From Artocarpus heterophyllus (Eukaryota; Streptophyta; Magnoliopsida; Rosales; Moraceae), in the NCBI GenBank assembly GCA_025403435.1, contig CM046343.1:26628742-26692741 (forward strand): DNA of 64,000 nt, in the 5' to 3' direction. A program made the translations under genes and the position numbers. Under the pieces are notes generated by a model. It did no database searches. It worked only from the letters and a program-made list of their open reading frames with translations, and was not told the DNA's origin. Below are positions 49,200-61,494 of this stretch, in pieces. Every line of letters starts with the position of its first letter. The stretch's first letter is position 1.

Positions 49200-51915
49200 T
49201 TAAAGCAAAATGTGCCCCTAAACGTTTTAAATACAAACCATAGTTTTTAGTGTAGCACCAAATATATATAATTACAGTCATCATCACCATAGTACAATTC
49301 CCAAATAACTTAACACAGCCATAAAAAAAAAATAATACAACTCTTACATGTTGTAGATAAGTTGTAATTAAACAGGGTCTTCTAACACGAAAACAGCAAG
49401 ATTGTTTTCTCTTATTCCTCTTCAAATATGTTGCACTGAGTTCCACCTGAGATATGAAGATATGATAGGGATGAGCATCGACATGCCCAGTAGGAAAATC
49501 ATGACTCACCTTATGGTTTATCCATTACCACATTAAAAACTGCATGGTTAGTAGGTTACATCATATTCCAGATTATGAGGTTTATTATGATCACATCTTA
49601 TGGATACCGTAGTTAATCATTACCAAGTGTCATAATTACACATTTATACAAATATTACCAATCATCATTGTTCCTAGGTATCCATGTTAAATTGAGTATC
49701 ACTCAACTCATCGAAACCCAAATGGGCGTACTTGATCACCCTATAAACATTTCAAGGGTGTTCCGGTGAGGGGACATCAAGCCCCGAGTCCTCACCAAAT
49801 CGATTCCTGTACAGTGTGTTCTGGGACTTTCAACCCAAGGAAGCGTCATCACCTTCCCCCTATTTTTCCTTTTAGGGTATTCGTGCCCAAGGACGTAACC
49901 GTCGCCCTTTTTACATCTCACTATTCCTTTGTATTCAATTTATATTTATAGAGTCAATTTCCTAACCATGCTTCTCAATTTATAACATATGTCAAATCAT
50001 TATATTTATCGCTATACAATATACATATTTTACAATATAAAACAATCAAATTTAATTTACCAAAACCTCACAAAAGATGAGTAATAGAATCCCTACCTTC
50101 AAAGCTTAACAACAAACTTTTATTCTCGGAATTAATCAACGTTAGCTCCACACATCCTTGACCCTAAGGCATGCATAAGGACAATTAAAACTAAAGCACA
50201 ACGTATAATCACATTCATAAGTGAATTATGTGTAAACCCGTCTACTAGTGCCATTAAAGTATTTTTATGCAATTGTTCTTTAAATACCAAGTAAACAATT
50301 TTTATCTTAAACGCAATATAAAATACATACAAACAATTTTTATGTTTTAGTCTCTAATAAGAATTCATAAATCATTTAGGGTAGTATTGGAAAGGTTGTA
50401 AGACATTAAGAGACTAGAAGGTGAGCAAAATTGGGTTTTTGGTTCAAGTTAACAGCTAGTATACCATGGTAACTTGGTGGTATACTTTTGTAAAAAGGCG
50501 GGTTCACTATCTACAATTAACACACGGGTTAACAGGTGGTTTACTTAAGATAGACGGGTGGTTTATTACCACTGGCAGGTTTACTAGTTTCTAATCCGAA
50601 AATTGAAAAATTCATAGAAATTAAAATACAACTCCGATTTAGGGTCATGATAGCTCATTGGAAAGCTTAGGATGTCTACTTTTTAAATATGCAAACCAAT
50701 TTACAAAATTCATTTTCATTTAACTCCAGAATTTTAAGAAATAGCCACTGCCCATAGAGGTATTATAAAGTTTATGGGATGTCAAATTTTTCTTTAACTT
50801 AAAGCATATTATCCTTGTTTAAAATCTCAAAACCATTCCAAAATATGCAACATGCATTATATAATCAGAATAAACATATTCTCATGAGTTTTATACCAAA
50901 ATCATTATCAAATTATATCTCTAGCCTTTCTTGTAAATAATGATGAAAACATGCTTAAATTTGCTCTTTAAGCTCAAAACATTAGAACATCAATCTTAAA
51001 GTTATGGAAACCGGTTTTAACATTCCTAACATGTTTCTAACATTGTCATCAAACCAAAATAAAAGTTGGTTGTGGGTTGTAACTCAAGACTCAAGTTTTT
51101 GTTCATAAATGTTTAAGGATGCACGTTAACTTAACTAGAAATTTGCATGAATTTTGAACACGAAAATTATGCATTAAACATGGAGAAAATACATACTAAA
51201 AACTAAGTTTAGATTAAAGAAAACCTACCTCAAAACTTCTTTGAAAAGCACCAAAGTTCGGGTTAACAATCAAGCTTGAATTAACTCTAAAACCGCCTCG
51301 ATCATGGTTGGGAATTATAATTGTCTTGGCCACAAAGAGAGCTTTGTGCTCTATGTCTTTAGTTAGAAATTTGAAGTGAGAAAGGGAGAGAATGAGAACT
51401 AGAGAAGAAGGTGGTGATAGTTAAATAAAAAGATATCAAAATGCTTAAGAGGAATGGGATGTTTACGGGGGAAAGTTGTAAGAAGAAACAAAAGAGTCTT
51501 AAAGGAAAATATCATCTTGTCTCCCATAAAGATTTTTAGCAATTCATGCTAACATAATTGAGGGGACAATTGGAGTGAATTATAGAAGAAGATAAGAAAA
51601 TAATTAAAGGGGTGGTTGAGAAAATATCTCCATGTCTTTTATGAATTGAGGGAAAATAATTCAATGTCCCCTTCGGATACCTTTAGCAAAATAAGAAGAA
51701 GGCTATATAATTGAGCAATAATTTAGGGAGACAAGATTGGTAGAAGTGTTGGTAAATTTTGAATGTTTCTTAGGAAGACTTGGTAAGAAAATACTAAAGT
51801 GGTATTTTTATTTATTTTTTTTTTAATGATCGTAAACAACTTAGTAATTTTAAATAGTCACATTTTATTCATTAAATTTTACAAAATCATGCCCGTTAAA
51901 AATACGGGTGTTACA
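49200..51915 (-). mobile_element. About 2.7 kb LTR-like insertion within gypsy gag (possible solo LTR)
   Basis: On the minus strand the insertion starts with TGTAACACCCGTATTTTTAA at 51915, a common beginning of plant Ty3/gypsy LTRs. It separates gag pieces that should lie within about 30 codons of each other (KAYDS before it, NDAAICKAF after it). No coding region is visible. The far end near 49200 is not resolved and I see no matching target duplication, so part of the host element may also be deleted. Confidence 0.5.
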
Positions 51916-52383
51916 CTATCGTATGCTTTTATTTAAGGAACTTTAAATTTGTTCGACACTGGAGCCCTCATGATAGCCTCAGTGAACGGTGAATAGCCAC
52001 CCTAGCGTCATCGATTCCATAATGGCGGTTTACTATTTCATCAATTTCTCACTGAAGGTTACGAATATTGTGGTTATTGGTGTCCTTAGGCAACTTTACC
52101 CGATACAAGACCTTACCTTCTGGTTTGCCATTGCCATCACGGGGTGGTTGGCCTTGGGCCAGTCATACCCCTAGGTGTATAAGTTGATCAAATACAGAAG
52201 CCTATGAGCCTTGAGGCGAGGGGTAGCGGTCATTCGCGGCACCCAACCGCCCAACTTCTATGGGTCAATTTACTTGAGAACCGCGCTCGGACAAATTCGC
52301 CCTCATATTTTTAGAATCTTCTTCCTCTAAGCCACCCTTTACCCTGCTTGACCTCAGGCTAGGTCTTCTTTGGTTGGTGGAAC
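51916..52383 (-). pseudogene. Gypsy gag remnant, N-terminal part
   Basis: The minus strand contains PFTEAIMRAPVSNKFKVP-stop-IKAYDS at about 51916-51985. This is the conserved start of the retrotransposon gag domain. Upstream sequence (to 52383) reads as a low-conservation gag leader with stops and is cut off at 52384 by the copia LTR. Confidence 0.7.
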
Positions 52384-54371
52384 TGTTAGACATGTATACC
52401 CTAAGGAGTAAAAATGTGATATGTTTTTGGAGACATTTTTATCAATAAAGAATTTATTTATTTATATATACCAAATCTTGTCCTCTTTACGTTCATAGTT
52501 GCTAAATGTATGTTAAGCAAATAGTAGTCTGAGACTGTCGGTCTAAACCTTAAGAATTGGGCATATGATGGGCTGATTATGCGGAAGACATGATTCTTAA
52601 GGTGACGGTTTAAAACATATGATCTGCAATCGAGGGAATAAAGTTGGGAGCTTTATTCATGTAAAGATTGTTATGTTATTTATATCCCATGTAGGAAGAT
52701 GGTTTGTCTTGACCATCGGAGTTGGACTCCGTGAATAGAAACATTAGCATGTTGTCATAGGTAACGATGTGTTGGATCGGGACATAAAGTGAATTGATTT
52801 GGATTAATAATTCTGTCTTGGCAAATCGATTCACTTTAGACAATCATTTGTATTGGATCTTAATCCTGAGATGAATAGTGGGCTTGTTATCTCGACTTGT
52901 GTCTTTTGATGTACCAAGGGGTGACACCCACATCTCAATAGTGGTATGCATGCCAGTACGTTGGAGGCATGACTCTTGATAGCATAGACTTGTTATTCAT
53001 AGATATGAAATCCATAGCTCCTCTTTAGGAGTAATGATATCCTCTTATATGCGTTGTCCTGTAATTGAAAAACTGGAGCGCTCAACCATTTGGATACATA
53101 GTTGCAACCGAATGGTATACTATCTTTGGATGGTAAGTTTTCTAATGGTGAGATAATGAAACGTAAGATAAAAATAATTGGGAAGGTAAAACAGAACTTG
53201 TCCTTAAGCCGATTATGGATTATCATATGGGGATACTATACACTATGATATGTCATGAAAACTTAGCTACACAGGCTTTGTAATTCTATAAAGTTCGAGA
53301 GTGCAGCTCCAAGCTTTTAGTGGAGTAGCGTTGGAGTTGATAATTGTGAAATGTATATATGGGATATTGGATTTCATAATTATCATGAGCTTGAACTTTA
53401 TATGTTCATTTTGGTCCCCTTTGCTAGTTCATAAAATCCTGTAACGACACGACGTGCTTTTCCAATAATTGGTGACTTATGTCGAATTTATCATATTGGT
53501 TTAAAATTTGAAAGAATTAAATAATTCATGTCTGTTTATCGGTTGAATTAATTTTGTAAGAAATTAATTTAAGATAATCTTGTTGAATTATTGGGATCAG
53601 ATAATTCTTGTCTGTTTATCGGTTGATTTAATTTTGGATGAATTAGATCAAGATAAACTTGTAGAATTATTGTGAATTGATTTATTTTCTTAGAGATAAT
53701 CTTGATAAAGTTTGTTTTGATTAGATAATTTCTCTATTGGGTTATTTCAATCAAAACTGAGACTTTATCATATAGAATCTCGGGTGGAAAATAAAAGATT
53801 CGTGGAGATATTTACACGGGAGTTCAGCCTGCCAAATGATGTGTTCGGCCTACCGATCAGTGAGAGATAAGATTACGCGTTTTTACGCAGATCTTATCAG
53901 ATATTGATCCAAATTTGATTCTGTTTCGAGTTTTTGAGACCTAATCTGATTAGGACTGACCCCAGGACCAATAGCTATATAAAGGGAGTGAGTCTCATGA
54001 TTTACTGAGATCAATTGAGAGATTAAGAGTGATACTCTTTTGGTGAGCATCTGAAAACTCCCTGAGAGCTTTTGTTCACAAATCACGAACATTAGGTTTG
54101 GGTTTCTCTATTGGTTGGAAGGCAAGTCATCGGTGGAAGAGTTATACGTGTGAGCCCACACTCACTCCAGTTGTGGAAAGAGAATAACAAAGAAGACCAG
54201 TTGGTTGAGGCTCTTTGGAACGTTACTTCTCTTCACAGGTTGCGGAGGTTCTTCACTCACAAAGGTTAGTAAGATCTATTTAATTTATACATATAGCATG
54301 TCAAACTTGTGTTTTTGAAATTACTCTGATGAAAAATTTTTAAAATTCCACTGCGTATTGTTTTTCCAACA
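52384..54371 (+). repeat. 5' LTR of copia copy 1
   Basis: It begins TGTTAGACATG and ends TTTTTCCAACA, with matching TG...CA ends. The tail contains two TCGGCC-type motifs near 53828-53862 that recur in the leader. Confidence 0.92.
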
Positions 54372-54373
54372 AT

Positions 54374-54386
54374 TGGTATCAGAGCC
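54374..54386 (+). other. Primer-binding site (initiator tRNA-Met)
   Basis: TGGTATCAGAGCC lies two bases after the 5' LTR and is complementary to the 3' end of plant initiator tRNA-Met, the usual primer of copia elements. Confidence 0.92.
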
Positions 54387-54855
54387 GTGGTTTTTACATA
54401 AATTTACGAGTTTGTGATCATGTTGTATGCATAAATTTTGTGATCTTATACTCTCCTATGCTTGAATTGAATTTTATAGAGAGTTGGCACTCGAGGTTTT
54501 TATATAATTATATGTTGTCATGGATTATGTGGTGAATGTTCATTAATTAATTATGGTTGATTAAATTGTTATTTAATTATTTATTAATTAATTAATTTAT
54601 GCCGGTTATGGTTTCTTAGAGGTTAGAATGTGTATCTAGGTTTTTCATGTAATTAGATGGCGGACTGTTATCTAGGGATTATTATTTATTTTTGTAAAAA
54701 TTTTATAATTAAATCATTATTCGGAGAAGACGGATCTAGAAGAATGATGATGGCGCCCCCAGGTATTTCTTGAATCTCTAATTTTATGTTTTTGAATTAT
54801 TGAAAATAAAATTAATGAATTGCATTAAAATTGTATTTTCTGGAATGAGAGATTT

Positions 54856-55092
54856 CTACTCGGTCGGCATGCCAGACATCACAGTTCGGTAGGCCAATAG
54901 TCTCGAATCGGCAGGCCGGAGGTGTGGTCCGGTAGGCCGTCAGTGGGGCAGAAATTGGCTGACTCTGCCAGCAGGCCGAACTTTAAGTTCGACAGGCCGA
55001 ATCTTCATGGGTCGGCAAGCCGATCTGTGTGGTCGGTAGGCCGATGAAACATGACCGGCAGGCCGATCACCCAGATCGGCCTGCCGACCGAG
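54856..55092 (+). repeat. Array of TCGGCAGGCCGA-like motifs in the copia leader
   Basis: About ten degenerate copies of a 12-13-base near-palindrome (variants TCGGTAGGCCGA, TCGGCAAGCCGA, TCGACAGGCCGA, ATCGGCCTGCCGA) sit at irregular 15-40 base spacing in an otherwise AT-rich untranslated leader. The same motif occurs in the LTRs of both family members (61453-61488 and 62014-62098). Confidence 0.8.
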
Positions 55093-56033
55093 AGCTAGAA
55101 AATTTCCAAAAAAGGTGTAATTTTTGCAGTGCAATTTTAATTTTATTTTTGAAATGATTCTAAGAAACATTAAATTTGGATATGACTGAAAATATGGAGT
55201 ATTTGATTCATACGGGATTGAAAACTTGAAGATGGCTATTGCATGAAGAAGGATACAGCTTAAGGATTCAAGGATAAAGAATCGATAAATGTCTCGACTA
55301 TTCTCTTGTAATCTTAGTTTTCTATTCTCTAGGGTGGAACCATAATATTACGGTTATTATTATTTTGCTTGTAGCTTTGCTTGATTGCTTTGCTTGTCTG
55401 CATTATAATATGATTTGCCATGTAACATGTCATATAGAATAGGGAGTGCCACTCATATTAAAATTGTTCATGCATATTCTTAAAATAAAACCTTGATTTC
55501 AAAAGATTGAGTGGGAGAAGGTTTTCGAAGAGAGGACCTAAGGCCTCAATCGTTGGTCCATAGGCAGAACATGGTGGTCCCGACCCCTAGGAAGGGATTT
55601 CTATCATGTACCAGATTGGATCTCTGAAGGGATAAGATATTTTAGTATGATTTATGGTTGCATATCCTTAGGTGGTGATTATAAATTATGGATAAAACAT
55701 TGAAACGATGGTTATACACTCACGTTAATTTTATTATTAACCTCCCTTAGGAGCTCTGTTAATAAAATTAATGGCCAAAGAAACAATTATTAATATATGC
55801 TGGATCATACAGGTCCTGGATGGCATATATTAATCAGGAGGGGATCCGTGTTCCTGATTGAATTTGGCATAACTCCCCTAGGAGCTTGTTGAATTCTGAG
55901 TTGGGTTTGTGATATTTTCAAGGTTTTGACACATAAACACATTTGTATGATTTTACATGATTGTGTTATCTTACTAAATTATTATGATATGTTTGCTTAT
56001 GTTTGGTATATGATTCTTTATTGTAGATTAAAA
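55093..56033 (+). other. Copia leader between motif array and gag
   Basis: This is non-coding leader DNA of copia copy 1; no conserved domain is seen on either strand. Confidence 0.55.
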
Positions 56034-56900
56034 ATGTCTAAAAATGCTTTATCATCGATACTGACAAAAACCAATTAACCGGTGAGAATTACAACGATTG
56101 GAAACGGAACCTCGATATCATCCTGTCCTTTGAGAAACTGAAATATGTATTGACAACCCCTTGTCCTCTTCAGCCTACAATGAGACTCATCTAATGAGCA
56201 ATTCCAAGCGTATGACCGCTGGAAAGATGCTAATGATCAGGCCAGCTGCTATGTTATGGCTAGCATGAATAATGTGCTGCAGGCTCAACATCAGGATTAT
56301 GAGACTGCGAAGCAGATCTTAGATAATCTTGAGGACATGTTTGGAGGCCAGGCCATAACAAAGCGGTAAGGGGTGCCTCTGAAAACTTCTTAACTGTAGA
56401 TAGAGACCGGGGACATCTATAAAGGAGCACATGATGTTGGTCATAGGTTACCTCAGCTGAGGCTCAAACCAATGGAGCTAACATCGATGCTGAAACTCAG
56501 ATGACTATGGTCTTTAAGACTCTGTATAAGGAATTTATCCCATTTAGAGCTACATTTAATTTAAGCAATAGACGAGATATGACCTTAACAGAACTGATGA
56601 AACAGTTATAGGAGTTTGAACTGCTGATCAGGGAGTCTCATGCTGGTGGTGAGGCCAACATGGTAGCTGCTTTTAGTTCCAATCATAACTCAGGGAATGG
56701 AAAGAAGCAACGGGCCAAGAACAGGAAGTCTTCTATTCCTGCTGCTACCAAGAGCAAGAAGAAGAAGAAGAAGAAAAAGAACCCAAAGAAGCTTAAGTGC
56801 TTCTTCTGTAGAAAGGTCGGACATATCAAGAAGCATTGCAAGGACTTCCTTTCCAAAGGAGGTAGGTGTGATCTTCTATATTTAGAAACTTGTTTGGTTG
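56034..56900 (+). pseudogene. Copia gag remnant
   Basis: From an ATG at 56034 the frame shifts near 56060 into GENYNDWKRNLDIILSFEKL, then, after another shift, YDRWKDANDQASCYVMASMN and ILDNLEDMFGGQ. A CX2CX4HX4C zinc knuckle (CFFCRKVGHIKKHC) lies at 56798-56839 after a Lys-rich run. A TAG at 56609 replaces an expected Gln. Confidence 0.8.
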
Positions 56901-58466
56901 AGGAATCAAGTGACATCTGGGTCATAGATTCCGGCGCAACTAATCATGTTTGTGTTTCTCTGTAGGGGTTTAAAGAAATGAGAAGTCCTGCTTCATGAGG
57001 ACTTCACGCTTCGAATGGGCGATGGATCCTTAGTCTCAGCAGAAGCAGTGGGAGACGTCCATCTTTACTTTAATAATTATAGGAATTTAATTTTGCAAGA
57101 TTATTTTTATGTTCCTAAATTTAAAAGGAATTTAATTTCTGTATCTTGTTTATTTAAAGACTCCTACGTGGTATCTTTTAATGAAAAAGCAGTGATTCGT
57201 AAAAACAAATCTTTTATCTATTCTGGATGGATGCAAAATAATCTATATTTTATCAAACCTAAGATGGACTTATTGCTTAATGCTGAGATGAATGATAATG
57301 ACTCTAAAAGACTTAAAACTTCTCACTCTAATAAGACTTCTCTTTGGCATTTGCGTCTTGATCATATTAACCTGAATAGGATTCAAAGGTTGGTAAGGGA
57401 TGGACCTTTAAGTCACTTAAAGGTGGAATCTATACCTCAATGTGAATCTTATTTGGAGGGTAAAATGACCAAAAGACCATTCGGGTCTAAGGGCAATAGG
57501 GCCGAAGGGGTTCTAGAACTTGTGCATAGTGATGTTTGTGGACCGATGAACATCCAGGCATGATGAGGGTATGAGTACTTCGTCACTTTTATTGACGATT
57601 ACTCAAGATATGGGTATGTGTACCTAATGCACCACAAAAGCAAAACTTTTGACAAGTTCAGGGAGTTTCGGGCTGAAGTGGAAAAGCAATTGGGTAGACC
57701 CATAAAGGAATTTTGATCAGATCGAGGTGGAGAATACCTTTCTGATGAATTCTTGGAACACTTGTTAGAGAATGAGATTTTATCCCATTTGACAGAGCCG
57801 GGCACTCCGCAGCAGAATGGCTTAACAAAGAGAAGGAATAAGACTTTGTTGGATATGATTAGGTCCATGATGAGTTATTCATCATTGCCTTTATCCTTTT
57901 GGGGATATGCACTACAAACCGCATGTTATCTCTTGAACAATATGCCTTCAAAATCGGTCCCTAAAACTCCTCACGAGTTGTGGACAAGTAGGAAGACATC
58001 CTTAAACTATATTCGCATATGAGGATGTCCGGCTCATGTCCTGTTTAAGGATTCGAATAAATTGGAAGCATGTTCGAAAGTTTGCATGTTTATAGGATAT
58101 CCAAAAGGGACTAAAGGGGGTTATTTTTATAACCGAAAGGAAAATAAAGTCGTGGTTTCAACTAATGCGACTTTCCTTGAGAAGAGTTACATGGACAACT
58201 TTAAACCTCGAAGCAAAGTGGTGCTTGAGGAGTTAAGGGGTGATCCGTTCACTCTGAAGGTTCCGAACGAAACCATTCCAATTGGTGTAGAAAAATCAAA
58301 CAAACCTGAACAACAACCTCAGGGGCTTCAGCATAGTGAGAGGATCGGGCGTCAACCTAAGAGGTATATGTTCAATGGGGAAGTCTTTTTAGCTGAACCG
58401 GATGAACATGATAGGGATCCTTATACTTACGCAGAAGCTATGGAGGATGTTGATTCAAGACTCTAG
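56901..58466 (+). pseudogene. Copia protease and integrase remnant
   Basis: The protease motif WVIDSGATNHVC is at about 56917-56952. The integrase zinc region (LWHLRLDHIN, then CESYLEGKM at about 57442-57468) has Tyr where the second Cys belongs. The core follows: LVHSDVCGPM, FIDDYSRYGYVY, SDRGGEY and PGTPQQNG, ending with the GYFYNRKENKVVVSTNATF region. Stops are at 56963 (TAG), 57561, 57714 and 58020 (TGA) and 58464 (TAG). Confidence 0.85.
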
Positions 58467-59230
58467 ACAGAGTCCATAAACAAAGAGATGAAGTCTATGG
58501 AGACTAATCAGGTCTGGGAGCTTGTGGATCTTCCCGAAGGGGTAAAACCCATAGGGTGTAAGTGGATCTACAAGAGGAAAAGAAGAGTGGATGGAAAGGT
58601 CAAAACCTTTAAGGCTAGACTGGTAGCTAAGGGTTATACGCAAAAGGAAGGAATCGATTATGAGGAAACCTTTTCGCATGTAGCCATACTTAAGTCCATC
58701 CGGATTCTCTTGTCCATAGCTGCCACTCTGGACTACGAGATTTGACAGATGGATGTCAAGATGGCTTTTCTAAATGGCTATCTTGATGAGTCCATTTATA
58801 TGGAACAACCAGATGGGTTCAAGGTCGCGGGTCAAGAGGGTAAGGTTTGTAAGCTGTTGAAGTCAATTTATGGACGTAAGCAGGCTTTCCGTTCTTGGAA
58901 CATAAGATTTGATCAAGTGATCAAGACTTATGGGTTCTCACAAAATGTGGATGAACCATGTGTTTACAAACACATTAAGGATGGGAATGTGGTTTTTCTA
59001 CTGCTCTATGTAAATGACATTCTGCTAATTAGCAATGACGTTGGGGTATTGTCGTCGGTCAAATTATGGTTGCCCAAGCAGTTTGACATGAAGGACTTGG
59101 GTGAGGCTAATTTTGTTCTCGGTATCCAGATTTTTCGGGATAGAAAGAATAAAATAATAGCTTTGTCTCAGGCCGGCTACATAGATAAAATTCTCAGAAG
59201 GTTTACAATGTAGGATTCCAAGAAAGGTGG
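58467..59230 (+). pseudogene. Copia reverse transcriptase remnant
   Basis: The sequence reads WELVDLPEGVKPIGCKWIYK, then FKARLVAKGYTQKEGIDYEE, a TGA at 58743 where Trp is expected, QMDVKMAFLNGYLDE, and the palm motif as LLYVNDILLIS. The catalytic YVDD is YVND (AAT at 59013-59015), so the enzyme would be inactive even if the stops were absent. A TAG ends the frame at 59211. Confidence 0.88.
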
Positions 59231-60000
59231 ACAACCATCTAGGTCTGGAATTACTCTTTCTAAGAAAGACTCTCCAAAGTGTTATGAAGAAAGAGAATAC
59301 GTGAAAAAGGTACCTTATGCTTTGGCAGTAGGTAGTCTCATGTATGCCATGCTTTGCACACGACCAGATATTAGCTATGTGGTCGGGATTTTAAGTCGAT
59401 TTCAGGTGGATCCAGGATCGAACCATTAGGTTGCGGTAAAGCATATTTTCAAGTACCTGAGAAGGACTCGAGGGTATATGCTTGTGTATTCGGGTGAGGA
59501 CTTAACTCCTCTAGGATACACTGACTCGGATTTTCAATCCTGTCTGGATTCTAGGAAATCGACTTCGGGGTTTGTGTTTACTCTAGGTGGCGGTGCCATT
59601 AGTTGGAGAAGTGCGAAGCAAGATTGCACTTTGGATTCAACGATGGAGGCCGAGTATGTGGCAGCTAGTGATGCTTCGAAAGAAGCAGTGAGGCTCCGTA
59701 AGTTCCTTGAGGATCTTGAGGTAGTTCCTGGTATGGATAAAGCGGTATCATTGTACTGTGATAACAGTGCGGCGGTAGCTAATGCTAAGGAACCAAGATT
59801 TCACAAGAAGAGTAAGCACATTGATCGAAAGTATCATGTGATAAAGGACTTCGTTGAGGGCGAGCATGTCACGGTGTGCAAGATCGCGTCAGAGGACAAT
59901 TTAGCTGATCTATTTATGAAGACACTTACTAGGGAGAGTCTTCGAGAGGCATGTGGAAGCTATGGAGATGCGAAATTTGCTGTATTTACTCACTTAGTGC
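59231..60000 (+). pseudogene. Copia RNase H remnant
   Basis: The connection region (MYAMLCTRPDISYVVGIL) is followed by a TAG at 59427 and then by an open RNase H frame from about 59478: GYTDSDFQSCLDSRKSTSG, TMEAEYVAASDASKEAVRL, SLYCDNSAAVANAKEPRFH. Compared with copy 2, a one-base shift near 59928 changes the C-terminus. Confidence 0.88.
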
Positions 60001-60011
60001 AAGTGGGAGAT
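60001..60011 (+). other. Polypurine tract of copia copy 1
   Basis: AAGTGGGAGAT directly precedes the 3' LTR start TGTTAGACATG; it would prime plus-strand synthesis. Confidence 0.85.
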
Positions 60012-61494
60012 TGTTAGACATGTATGCCTTAAGGAGTAAAAATGTGATATGTTTTTGGAGACATTTTTATCAATAAAGAATTTATTCATTTATATATACC
60101 AAATCTTGTCCTCTTTACGTTCATATTTGCTGAATGTATGTTAAGCAAACAGTAGTCTAAGACTGTCGGTCTAAACCTTAAGAATTGGGCATATGATGGA
60201 CTGATTATGCGGAAGACATGATTCTTAAGGTGACGGTCTAAAATATATGATCCGCAATCGAGGGAATAAAGTTGGACGCTTTATTCATGTAAAGATTATT
60301 ATGTTGTCTATATCCCATATAAGGAGATGGTTTGTCTTGACCATCGGAGTTGGACTCCGTGAATAGAAACATTAGCACGTTGTCATATGTAACAATGTGT
60401 TGGATTGGAACATAAAGTGAATTGATTTGGATTAATAATTCTATCTTGGTAAATAGATTCACTTTAGACAATCATTTTTATTGGATCTTAATCCTGAGAT
60501 GAATAGTGGGCCTGTTATCTCGACTTGTGTCTTTTGATGTGCCAAGGGGTGACACCCATATCTTAATAGTGGTATGCATGCCGGTACGTTGGAGGCATGA
60601 CTCTTGATAGCGTAGACTTGTTATTCATAGATATGGAATCCATAGCTCCTCTTTAGGAGTAATGATATCCTCTTATATGCGTTGTCCTGTACTTGAAAAA
60701 CTGGAGCGCTCAACCATTTGGATACATAGGTGTAACCGAATGGTATACTATCTTTGGATGGTAAGTTTTCTAATGGTGAGATAATGGAACGTAAGATAAA
60801 AATAATTGGGAAGGTAAGACAGAACTTGTCCTTAGGCCGATTATGAATTATCATATGGGGATACGATACACTATGATATGTCATGGAAACTTAGCTACAC
60901 GGGCTTCGTAATTCTATAAAGTTCGAGAGTGTAGCTCCAAGCTTTTAGTGGAGTAGCGTTGGAGTTGATAATTGTGAAATATATATATGGGATATTGGAT
61001 TTCATAATTATCATGAGCTTGAACTTTATAGGTCTATTTTGGTCCACTTTGCTAGCTCACAAAATCCTGTAACTGACACGGCGTGCTTTTCCAATAATTG
61101 GTGACTTATGTCGAATTTATCAGATTGGTTTAAAATTTAAAAGAATTAAATAATTCATGTCTGTTTATCGGTTGAATTAATTTTGTAAGAAATTAATTTA
61201 AGATAAACTTGTTGAATTATTCGGATCAGATAATTCTTGTCTGTTTATCGCTTGATTTAATTTTGGATGAATTAGATCAAGATAAACTTGTAGAATTATT
61301 GTGAATTGATTTATTTTCTTAGATATAATCTTGATAAAGTTTGTTTTGATCAGATAAGTTATCTATTGGGTTATTTGAATCAAAACTGAGACTTTATCCT
61401 ATAGAATCTCGAGTGGAAAATAAAAGATTCGAGAAGATATTTTCGCGGGAGTTCGGCCTGCCGAATGACGTATTCGGCCTGCCGATGGGCCTGT
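60012..61494 (+). repeat. 3' LTR of copia copy 1, truncated by insertion of copy 2
   Basis: It matches the 5' LTR from TGTTAGACATG through the TTCGGCCTGCCGATG region, where it stops after about 1,480 of 1,988 bases. The second family member starts at 61495; the rest of this LTR is expected beyond the window. Confidence 0.88.

Larger units (their letters stand above)
41876..52383 (-). mobile_element. Decayed Ty3/gypsy (Tat-like) retrotransposon, interrupted three times
   Basis: Read on the minus strand, recognisable pieces appear in the order gag, protease, reverse transcriptase, RNase H, integrase, from about 52380 down to about 42400; this order (integrase last) defines Ty3/gypsy. Gag is split by a CACTA element (47220-49177) and by a 2.7 kb insertion (to 51915), and the 5' part of the element is cut off by the copia insertion at 52384. 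A G-rich tract with TACTGGGGACTAATG after it, near 41870-41890, may be the polypurine tract and 3' LTR start, but this is uncertain. Many stops and frameshifts make it inactive. Confidence 0.8.
52384..61494 (+). mobile_element. Ty1/copia retrotransposon, copy 1 (long LTR, decayed)
   Basis: The element has a 1,988-base 5' LTR, a tRNA-Met primer site, a long leader, gag-protease-integrase-RT-RNase H in copia order, a GTGGGAGAT polypurine tract and a 3' LTR cut at 61494 by a second family member. The two LTRs differ by about 4-5% over their first 160 bases by eye, so the insertion is not recent. At least nine nonsense codons and some frameshifts interrupt the polyprotein. Confidence 0.92.

Noticed and set aside
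54856..55092. Short repeats with spacers that superficially resemble a CRISPR array
   Set aside because: Units vary, spacing is irregular and the context is a plant retrotransposon leader.
59478..60017. Apparent copia frame ending on a TAG supplied by the LTR itself
   Set aside because: Comparison with copy 2 shows a one-base shift near 59928; the family's own stop is upstream of the LTR.
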